Assembly (NCBI GenBank): GCA_964035545.1 | Contig: OZ037767.1 | Span: forward strand, 10,282,207-10,346,206 | DNA: 64,000 nucleotides | Reading direction: 5' to 3' | Source: Bugula neritina | Taxonomy: Eukaryota; Bryozoa; Gymnolaemata; Cheilostomatida; Bugulidae | Part shown: one piece after another, positions 48,201 to 60,200 of the stretch | Layout: every line of letters begins with the position of its first letter | Position numbering within the stretch: the first letter of the stretch is position 1 | Notes under the pieces: generated by a model | Told to the model about the DNA's origin: nothing | The model's input: the letters and a program-made list of their open reading frames with translations, nothing else | The model's database searches: none | Position numbers and translations under genes: made by a program

Positions 48201-51200
48201 GTGGAGCCTTTTTGTGTGTCCGGGTCTGCACTGTTCTTTAACTTAGCAGAGGCTTTCAGTCTTACATCTGCCTAACATCAGCATAATTTTATAACTAGCT
48301 ATAAAATAGAGCTCAATGCAGAGTACAAGCCCTCAAAACATGCCTGAGGAAATGTAACACTAAGAATTGTAATACTAACACATATAATACTAGCACATAT
48401 GTAATACTAGCACATGTAATACTAGCACATGTAATACTAACACATGTAATACTAGCACATGTAATACTAACACATGTAATACTAGCACATGTAATACTAG
48501 CACATATAATACTAACACATATAATACTAGCACATATAATACTAGCACATGTAATATTAACACATGTAATAATACTAACACATGTTATACTAGCACATGT
48601 AATACTAGAATATGTAACACTACTTAAGCTATAAAAACTCCAACTAAACAGCAAAACACACAGCAAGTAAAAGTGAGTAAGAAAGAGTTAGATTGAATGA
48701 TAGAGGGTAGGATATGTAGTACAGCAGCCTGCATTAAGTTATAATACATACTTTCTGTTCCTTAGAGTCATCCTGGCCACCTACACCCAAACACACATTC
48801 AATAATAAGTTTCTGCAGTACAAGAGAAATCACAGTAAATCTAATCTTGTTGTTAAAAGCATAATCATAAATTTTCATATTTTAATAGTGAGTGGTGCAA
48901 ACTTTACCCAAACCAATATCAAAACTTGGTCAATACAGCTGTAACCACTTTATTCAAACTCTCTGTAACTAACCAGCTTAGCAACTGGCCGATTGCTCAC
49001 CAAGTAATAAACAGGAAAAATGGTATAAGAAAGGAAAATTACTGAAGTAAATCTCTACCTTTCACAGGACTGTCAGTTACCCAAACTAGCTCTTGATTGG
49101 ATAATTTTAGATGTGGAAACTTTGACTTATGGAATACCTTCTTAGATTTCGCAGCTGAAAGAAGATACAAATGTCATGAAACAACAGCAACGAATGACTA
49201 GTGCAGAGGTAGCAAATGTAAAACAAAAGAAATCAAGTATATCTCGGATAAATGGTGTATTTTAATTTTACATTCAATTGAATTTTTAAAAATGACACAG
49301 CTACGGAATATTAAAAGAGCGTTTTTAACATAAAGCTCAAAACTGTTATAAAAATATAGAATTTGGTCTTCATCAATATTACTTATGCACTGAAGTGATT
49401 CTACATTGCCAACAAAGACACCAAAGCCTGACAGCTCAACATTGAATATCTCATAACGTAAACTCATATCAACACAAACTACAACTAAAAGGTAAATATA
49501 TTAATCTATTACTACTAGAACTTGCAAGGTCTATAAATATGAAAAATATTAAAAAATGAAAAGTTTGAGCAAATAAAATAGTCTAAGAGACAGCCTAGCC
49601 CAGAACCTGTACCTAGGCTGACAGGGTGAGCTCCAATCATAGACTCAGTCTCAGAGTGAGGAGGACTCGTAGAGTTGGAAACATTGAGGGTGGAGGTTGG
49701 GGTGTCCACACTACCACCATTAACTTCTTGTGGAGGATCTGATGCTAACATCATCAGTGGTTGACAAGGAACAGCGGCTAAAGGCTCTAAGAAAGTACAA
49801 CACAACGCGTCTTAACGCAATAGACGACAGATATTCACAGGCGTCTGTAACAACTTCTCATCTAATCATTATAAGAAAATACGAAACCATCTTTCAGACC
49901 ATAATGGTTCACAAATCTATGTTACAAAAATTCGTATTAAAAATTATTTCAAAATGACTGTTTTTCATCTAGCAAAGTTGCTCTTAAGCTTCTCCCCAAT
50001 GAGCCTATCATATGATGATTCAAATTTAAAGAGAACAGCTGTGGTCTGGTGGTTAGAGCGCTGACTTAGTAAACACAGGTCAGGGGTTCAATCCCTAGTA
50101 AATATGGTGATTTAGGAAGAGCATTTAGTCATAATTGGTCCTGTAGCACAAGAAAAAACAAGTCCTTCACCCAGCTTAAAAACTCTTTCTATTAGGGGTT
50201 CTCACAGGGATGGTGCCTATAAACCTACTTGAGTTTTTTTACTGATTCAAATTCCAACATTTTTCTCTGATCAATAATTTAAAAATAAAAATTTGCTGTG
50301 AATATATTTCAATAGTAGTAAATCAGTATTACTAAATTATCAAATCACCTGCACCAACTTTCTTAGCCATGACTGCTGGATGTAAATTAACAACGGGTGG
50401 GTCATACAACCTCCTCAATCTATTCTCTAGTTCCAAATAAATTGTTTGCCAGTCTAAATGCTTCTCATCAAGTTCTTTGGCTATGCTTGTACATAAGTTG
50501 TGCAAGTTGTATTTGTTGCCCAATTTCTGACACTTATCTTTCCAGATAATGGGTTGAGAGCAGAGAAACCTCCATCTTCTACAGACCTGCATGAGTTTAA
50601 AGACTATAACACTATGCTGGATGGTACATAGACACAACTTTACTAGCGAGGGCACTAACATAGCACTAACAGTCCACAAAAATAAGTCTGTGATGAATAA
50701 TAAAAATAGCAGTTACACTGGAACTAGTTACAGTGTTATAGTTAGTTATATACTAGTTACAGTGTATAATTAGTCATATAATAGTTACAGTGTTATAGTT
50801 TGTCATATACTAGTTACAGTGTATAATTAGTCATTTAATAGTTACAATGTTATAGTTAGTCATATACTAGTTGAAGTGTTATAGTTAGTTATATACTAGT
50901 TACAATGTTGTAGTTAGCCATACACTAGTTACAATTATATACTTACTTCCTGACAGTTGCGGAGACTGCCAACATCCAGGTAACCGAACAATTTCAAGAG
51001 AACAAAGTCTGGTAACTCGTAAATGCTTTGAATATGTGTGACCTTGACCCCAATGTCTGTTTTTATCATCGGCAGAATTGACTCACTCGAAGTAGCATAG
51101 CTGGCTTCTATCAACTGTATTAATAAGTTGACCAGCTCAGCGGAACTCCATGACTTTGTCACCTTGAAAGGATATAACTGATTAGGCAACGACCTTGTTG

Positions 51201-54200
51201 TTTTGACAGAGCTTTAATTTAGCAAAAGGAATGTTTCTACATTAACAGGAAGAAGTTACAGAAAAATTTATTTTAAAATCGATTTAGTTTTTATAGAGCT
51301 TAGTAATAAGGGAAGATAACTCTAACTTAGGATGTTAATCAGAGTCTTTGTATGAGAATCATCTACATTAGCACAATAACTAGCAACTTTGTAAGTAAAT
51401 AATATATTATAACGATCAACTGAAGTAGTAACTGCAACAGCAGTTAAAGCAGCAACTGCAGCAGCAGCTAAAACAGTACATTACCTGGTTTAGGTAGTCA
51501 AGCTGCTGTAGAAAGTTACTATCGGCTGCATCATTTTTTACACTTAAACCTTTACTCCCAAGTTTTCCTACAATTTAAAGAATTGCCAGATTCTAAACAT
51601 TGCTCTGTAGACTAATTTACTAATATTGAGCCTTATATCCTCAGTGCAAAGATTTATTTGCTACTAAAATAAAAGGGGCTGAGACAAAGTTAAGGCTTTT
51701 GTATATCAGTCACTTAGCTAACATTCTTAGTCAGTGTATTTGCGGAGTTTATTTTCCACATGCTCAATCTTACTAACACCAGAAAAGAGAATAATTACTT
51801 AGTAAAAGTTGCCCTACACAATAACCAAACACAAGTGACTGGATCATTACACAACGCTTGCCCCTCTCCCTCCCGATAAAATGACTTTGGCAGAAAAAAT
51901 CAAGGGTTATATAATATTCAATTTCTTTCAGTCACTATATTAATTGACATCTTCAATTTTAGCTGCCAGTATGACATTTACCAGCAAGTTTTAAATAGTG
52001 CATCACAGACGGTGTGGCTTTGAACCAAGAAGAAGTTATACAAAAAACTTGATTAGCAGAGTTTTTGACTCAACTACAAATTATAAATGGTTTGAACATA
52101 TATTTTCACTTTCATGTCTAGTTTATAATTCTCGAACTCTAACTTAACGCTTTGGAGCTTGAAAGAAGAAAAATATGAATTAAGCAATAAAGAATAGAAG
52201 CAAATTGTGTCAGGAATTCTAAAAAGCAAATTGCAACACCTGGTTTTTAGAAACGCTACCCAATGCACATTATATTTATAGTATCCAGCGGTATTAGACT
52301 AAGTTCCTGATATTGTCTTTTCTAGTAATTTCTGACTATCAAGAAAAATTACCTGATAATAGTTCTCTTTTACTTTTAGCTTCAGATCTGACGATATCGG
52401 TGTTTGGTACATGTGGGATATCTAATACGACTTTCTTCATTGTCTTAGCTTTAGTTTTGAGAGAAACCGAACTGAATATAAAAGTGAGAACTTACAGCAT
52501 TGCACAATATACAAACACAATTAGCATACAAATAAATGCAACAATAACAGGGATGGCAAGGTTTCAGATGTGTTAGTGCAGGGGGGGGGGGACAATTGAA
52601 GCCCCTTCACCAGCAGTTACTAAGGTACTTCCACGATTGCTCGCTAATTAAAATATTGCGAACACAACAACATTCAGAGATGTGTTGCAATGCCAACCCA
52701 CGCAGACAGCACAACCATAGCTGCCCAAAACAAGGAAAAAGCATTGCAGTGAGCTCTCTAGATGTAGTGAGCTCTACAAGATTATAATTTCATAATACAC
52801 GGAAAAAGACAATTACTTTCATTGGACTGTTGACGGCAAATACAACAACTAACAAACAGTTGCAAAGACACAACTTATCACAACAGCACATGCTGCTTCA
52901 TTAAATAAAGCATATCTGGGAATTTGCTTTGCAACTCAAAATCTGCATGCAAGAAGTATCACACTTGATCACAGAAAGTAAAGTTAGTAAGTAAAGTTAT
53001 TAGTTACTTCAACCATAAAAAGCAACAGTAATTTCATGCCACAACAAACAAGTATTAAGCTCCATCAAGAAATAAGCTAAGCCTTCGATTCATAATATTA
53101 TGCCGACACCTGAAACAGGTACCTGTTGAATACTACCATGACTTGAAACTATTAAAACTATCAAATCATTGATTACCTCTGAGAGTATTAGCTTGTCTAT
53201 GATTTAGCGACAACTTATTATCGCAGTTTATTTCAAGTCACAAAGGCTGACATTTAGGAGCAGTAGTGAAGAAATTGCGATAGCCCAAGTTCTTTAATTT
53301 TTTTCTTAAATTTTGGTTTGGGTTGCGGGTTGAAATTCTCGCAAGAACACAACTTTTTTTGCGACATTTCTAATCGAAAACAGAGGCTTTTCTAATTTTC
53401 TCGATTACTACACCTACCTCGAAAAAATTGCTGACTCTACGTCTTAAATGGTTTGGCTTGAGTCAAACATTGACTAGATGTTTTTGCCTAAGTAACAGAC
53501 TTGACTAGACCATTTTAAATGACGGACTGCCAGTTTTTGCAATTTGTACGAAGCAGAATTATAAACAGTTTAAAGTTTATAGCCAGATTTGAACTTTAAT
53601 AATTTCACACAGAATCAAATGTTTTAATGCACATTATTTAAAGATAATTAAACAATTTTTTTTAGATAAGAAAACAGTTAACTCTATAAAGTTAAAGCAA
53701 CATTTCTATGTTAATATTTATATGATTTGTTTCTAAGACCTAAAAGCCAAATAAAAATAACTTTGTTAACTTGAATATTTACTTGACTTGACTCAACCAG
53801 CCAATAGAGTGACTTGGCGTGATTTTGACACAGCTCTACCCATGTTAGTCATCATCCATTCAACATATTATGTTGAAATAAAAATTGTGATTCTTCTACA
53901 TTTGCTTACAGAATTTCAATAACCTTATTCATTACCACTAAACTAAACAAAAACATTTTTAATACCACAAATGTTAGCCATTAAAAAATTGGAATTCCTA
54001 AGTCAAAATTTTGAACCCAAAATTGTGCAGTAAAATTACCTTTTCAATTCTTGCACTCCCAGCTAAGTATATATATTATAGGATATAACTGTTGGTATTT
54101 AACTCAAATTTCACTAAATAAATAATAGAAGTTTTATTAGTTTTCTAATAAAATTGGTTTGGTATATACTTTCATATTTTAAAATACAAAGCATCCCAAC

Positions 54201-57200
54201 TAATCAACATTCTCCCATTTTTGTCTCAATAACTTTTTTCAAATTTTATGCTCCTTAAAAACTCCAATGAAAAAACACTTTTTTAACTAATTGTCAGTGG
54301 ATTGTAATTAATAGTTCCAAGCCTAGTGGCAGATGATTGATATATGCAAATAACAAAACAGATATTCACAGCAAATGATTGATTCAGGTTGAGAAGTGGT
54401 AAGCCGACATCTGATAGCAGGTGATTGATTATCATAAGCTGACATCTGATAGCAGGTGATTGATTATCATAAGTCGGCATCTGATAGCAGGTGATTGATT
54501 ATTATAAGCTGACATCTGATAGCAGGTGATTGATTATCATAAGCAACAAAAATCCATAGCAGGTGATTGATTATCATAAGCCGACATCTGATAGCAGGTT
54601 ACTGGTTATCATAAGTCGGCATCTGATAGCAGGTGATTGATTATTATAAGCAACAAATTGACAGCAAGTGATTGATGATTATAAGCTGACATTTGATAGC
54701 AGGTGATTGATTATTATAAGCTGACATCTGATAGCAGGTGACAGTTTTACAAACTCAGCATACAATTTACAAACCTAGAGCAGAGAGTACATGTCATCCA
54801 TAACTACAACATAGCAAGAGTAACATTATAAAAACAGCTTTAAACCCGAAACCACCAAAACAACTTAATTTGGGGCAAAGAATAAACTGCATACCTCTTT
54901 TTGAAGTTAGCCTTATTCTGAGGGTTAGCTAGTTTTTTCTTAGGGAAGTAGGTGTGGGGGTAGCTGACTTTTGGCATTAATGAGTCATTAGTAAGAGCAT
55001 ATGATGGTACAGCATCTCTTTCAACTACACAAATAAAAACTAGCATTTAAATAAATAAATATTTTCATAACAATATTTCGTTTGCTAGAGTATATAAAGT
55101 TCACCATGTTCATAATCTCAGCGAATAAACTTTCCTGGGCTTAAAAATAAACTTGTATGATAAATAAGCTACATATCGGTTGATAATGATATGATCAAAG
55201 GTTTTCCTAGAAAAGAAAGGACAATTCTGTTTTTAAAAAAACTAATTCCTACAAAAAAATTAATAGCTTCAACCTGTCTAAGTTGTTGGGAATCTATGTA
55301 AATCAACTAATGAAGTATTTCCAATGTTCTGCAGGTAAACAGCCAAGTTTGTGGGAAAAATATTCACTAAAATTATCAAATTCAGACATTATTGAGTTTT
55401 ATTATTGTATATAATTGAATGTACGAGTTCTTTTCGTTAGACCTAACATATCAATTATGTTGAGGATGGAGAGGGGTCACCCACTCACACCCTACCCAAC
55501 ATACACTACCCTGAAAGAGCCCTGGTTCAGAGATCAATTTAACAACATTACATCACCGCAAAACAATAATTTTGACAAGTGGCTTTTACAATGCAAGGCA
55601 AAGCGAACTTTTGACTGAAAACTGTGAAGATATAAAAGCACCCTTACTAATTCTTTTAGATTAAAATATCTGAAATCATATTAAATACACAACCACTATG
55701 ATATAAAAAGAATTATGGGGAGATAACCTTCTTCTTCCTCCTTAACGGCCCCAGTTGGCGGTTTTATTCTAAACACTTTCAGAGTAGCCTGCAAAGCTTC
55801 ACTTGACAGCCTGTCCTTGAGGTTAAGCAAACGTCCCGTCGATAGATTAGAACGAGGGGAAGAGGAAACTAAGGCTAACCCAATCGAAGAGGCCAGAATG
55901 CATTCAGCAATCTCATCTGCCAAATCATCTTCCTGCAACACCAAGAGAAGAAAACTCTTGGAACTAAACATATAGTGTATCAGAGCCAATGCTCAGTGCA
56001 CAGTTCAACCTGGTTTCATAACACTTGTGGAAGGGGGACTCTGTAAAATTGTCAGATTAAATTTCAAATAACAAAATTTTGATCTAAACATCAGCTATGC
56101 CAAGCCTAAATCCGTTGACATAGTAAACTATGGAACTGTATTTTCTCACATGTGGCTGATGATTGAGACTATGTTATATACCATAGTAATAATTAAAGTT
56201 TTGTATAACACGAAAATAAACACTGAAAACGTACAGGAAATAAACTAAAGAAAGGGGTGGTAAAGGCGGTTGATTTACATTAAACAATATATATGTTATA
56301 TGCTATTATTACTATATCCTTGAAATGACTAACAGATCTTCCTATGTACTCACAAAATCTTAGCAAAATTCAAGAAACCTTCAATAAAAGACAAACAGTT
56401 GAATTGTACTACAGAAAACAAATCATGTTGTAACAAGCAAACAGTACAACCAAGTTTATATGTGGTGTATTAACACAAGAATATAGTTATTCAAACACTG
56501 AGCTATTGCTAGGTCAGCATTCCCAGCTTAGCAGCCCTGATACAAATATTGCTGACAGTCTGATTCATTCAATAAGATGACTCACGTCATCAATCAAGTC
56601 TCTGGATTTACTAAGAGACTTGTACAAGCTGTTGGAAAACTCCATAACCATGGAGTTGTCTTCTACAAGCTGTTCATTGGAATACTCTGGCTCAATGACT
56701 TGCAACTCTTCACTTCTAACAGTAGGCGTAGCTTCACGAGGACCAAAACACGGCAGTTCCATCTCACAGATGTCTATGGTGGATGCAGTAGCTATCCTCA
56801 ATCTAATACAAAATGAGTCAGTATTTACAAATGATGTGGGGGCGGAGGGGGGGGGGGGTAGATATGGTTTAGTAGCTAGAGTTCTGGCCCTGTATGCCAC
56901 AGGCTATTGTGTCTCGGTCATTGATGATTTTAGTAAGAGTATTCAATCATATTGCTCCCGTGCCACAGTAAAAGTGCACAGACCAAGTTGTCAGCATGGT
57001 AGGAGGCACAGCACTTAGCCTACTTCAAATCCTTTGTTATCAGGGGTTCTCACGAGATGGAGACTAATGCATTGAAAATAAGCTCATCGAAGGCTACTTG
57101 ACCTGAAGAAAGTGAGTAATTTATCGATGAGCCCTAGGAGGCCAAGCACAGGGATTCGAAAGCACCCTAAATCAAAGTGAGTCTATTAATAATGACAATA

Positions 57201-60200
57201 ACCGGAAAGGGAAACTTCAAACAGCCAAGAACTTTTCAGCTTGCTATAGAGAAGATTTGTAGAAGCGAAGGACATCTGTAGCAGACAACTCACAAAAAAA
57301 TAACTAACCGGTCTTTTGTGCTGAGAGTATTAGTAGTTTCTCGAGAGAATCTAGAGCAGCTCTCTTCAACATAAGTAACCTTTTTGCTTTCACATAACAG
57401 GCCAACGACAGGTAGAGAAGCTATAAAGTAGAGTCACATTACACTTCAAAACACATTGAATAAAGTCAAGGTCACGTACGGACACATGTGTTCGTGCTTA
57501 GCTTAAACATGGCACTCATTGAAATCTAACTCGTTATGATTACTTTTATTTTAAATTTAGTAGGTATAATCATTGAAATATATAACTAGTTATGTTGCGA
57601 TGATCGTACCTACTAGCAAAAACCACTAACTCAGTTAAAGGTTTCAATTGTCAAATTTAATCATCATAGAAATACAGAGCACTCATTGAGATTCCCTAAA
57701 AACCTTGCAGCTATACTTTGGTTTTAACGTTTTTCCCAATCCGACAATATTTTATAACATAAGTTTTTTTCACTAGACAACTTAGATAAGTAATATACTT
57801 AAAGTTAGTTTATGTTTAAAATAGAGTCATCTACTAACAGAATTTTCAATCAAATACAGTAAATACGAAAGTTAAAAAGGTTTTTCACTAGTTTATCAGT
57901 GTAGAGCACATGAACAGGAAACATTTGTTTACAACCTTCAAACACCATATTGTCAATATTTTCTTTTATGTTGAAAAGAAATATGCACCTAGCAAGGATT
58001 TAGATGTGACGTTTTGTTTTTGAAATTAAGTTAAGATACAGAATACGTACACACAAGTGTTTTCTTTGAAGTTATCTTATTTCTACTTTTACGATGCATG
58101 CTATGCGAGGAAGATGAAGGTGACATTTTAGTAGCACCAGTTCCTTTAGGAGACACGTCTTGGAATTTCACCAAGTTAGACTTATGCTGTAGTACGTTTG
58201 ATGGTAGAATGTTATTAGTATCTACCGAAGCAAGAGTTGAACTCCTAGTGGAGGTCACTGTAGAGGCTGCCGTATCTACGCTTGTGCCGACTGTGGCAGC
58301 GGCTGTATTTATTGTTGTATTCTCTGTAGTTAGTGTGCTAATATTTGTATCAAAACGTGCACTACTCATAGTTGTAGCAGAGCCAAAAACTGTAGCATCA
58401 GATGTGTGTGCTGTAAAGTCAAGTCTATCAAATACAGCAGATCCTTCATCTGTCATAGAATCTACTAGAAGGTTTGTTACAGATTCCTTTTTTGAAGCAC
58501 CTGCTAAAGTGACATCCCTTCTTCCATCAACTGTGGAACTAATTGCCGCATCCGATGGAGCAGTTTCCACAACTTTAGGTACAACTTTACTCTTTGCTTT
58601 GAAAGATTTATTAGAACGTGGTTGAAAAGTGTGGGAGTTCGGATGTTTTTTAACCAAAGAGCTCAGTTGAGGTAATGACACGTTCTGCGGCTGCCGCAGA
58701 CGCGTAGTGAGCACAGGTGTGGAGGCAGAGTGCAGACCAGAATTCCTCAGTGAAGTGGCAGACAACTGGTGATTCAGCACTCCGTCGGGTTCTGGTCGAA
58801 ATGATCTCAAGACAGTCGGATGATTCAGATGATAGGAATGAGAGTGATGAGGCTCGTACACTGGCACTGGAACAGACAAACACTCGTAACACTATTCAGA
58901 TTAAACGGCGAAAAGTTGACGGTGAAAATTTTTGAAAGTTAAAAACATAGCAATAAAACCCATGCAAGCTCATTGTCACTATCCCTGAGAAACCCCTGAT
59001 GAAAAGGTTTTTTAAAGCCGGCTAAGGACTTATTCATATGTGGCACATGAGTAATTATGACTGGATGCTCTTCCTAACATCACCAATGGTGTTTGAACTC
59101 GAACCATTGACCTCATGTTTATTACACTACTGCTACCCTTAGCTCGGAATAACAATGTACTAGTTGAATAAAGATGTGGTCTAGAGGTAAGAGCACTGGC
59201 TTAGAAAGCGCGAAGTCATGGGTTCGATCTTTAGTAAAGGCCATTGGTGATGCTAGAAAGAGCATCCAGTAATAATTGCTCCTGCGCCATATCTGAATAA
59301 GTCCTTAGCCCGCTCTAAAAAACCCTTTTCCATGAGCAGTTCTCACAGGGATAGCGACTATAAACTTGTGCGAGTTGAATAAAGAGGTGGGGAGAGCCTA
59401 CCTTCACTGGAGGGTAATGGATTGTTTATTGGTAAGTCATGTATGCTAGCTGTTGGAAGACTAACAGACTCAGCTGGGATTACTGCTGCTTCTTCTATTG
59501 GAACTGTAAGAGTTACATATTCATGACTTATGGCAACAGCTAAACATACTCAACAGTTACACATATTCTACAGTTACACATATTCAACAGTTATACATAC
59601 TCAACAGTTATACATATTCAACAGTTATACATATTCAACAGTTACACATATTCAACAGTTACACACATTCAACAGTTACACATATTCTACAGTTATACAT
59701 ATTCAACAGTTATACATATTCAACAATTACATATACTCAAGGGCTTACGACTGGAAGTAAAAGAACAATTGAACTTTCATGTAAGAAAAATTAAGTTAAT
59801 AAGCTAGTCAGAGTACATTATAAAAGCAAGTAACAAACCATAAACAAGATGTGAAAACTGTTGGCTAAAAATTTCGCAGTTTCATAAAAGTTTAATCAAA
59901 AAATCGTGTACAATGGCAAGTTTAATACATGCTGCGACGACTCTTTATTTTTCATTTAAACTACACTGGTAGTAAAATTAGCAGTCTTGTAGGTTGACAG
60001 ACACAAAAAATAGCAATATATCCAACATGTATGCTTTTTTTGCCGGTAAAAGTTTAAATGCATTTTATATAGATGGAGGAATGTGCATGTTTTTGAGTAA
60101 ATACACAATTTATAAACTGTTCAGCAAATCAAAATACACCTGTTTGGAAAACATGTGACTATTCAGATATTTTTGAATGCACAAAATGTTTTCAGTTTAA

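Noticed and set aside
48372-48615. CRISPR-like array appearance
   Set aside because: Units are directly contiguous without unique spacers, the repeat is AT-rich and intronic, and the genome is animal.
58098-58625. 175-codon plus-strand open frame
   Set aside because: It is the shadow of the 816-nt exon 8 on the minus strand, which fits the splice phases on both sides.
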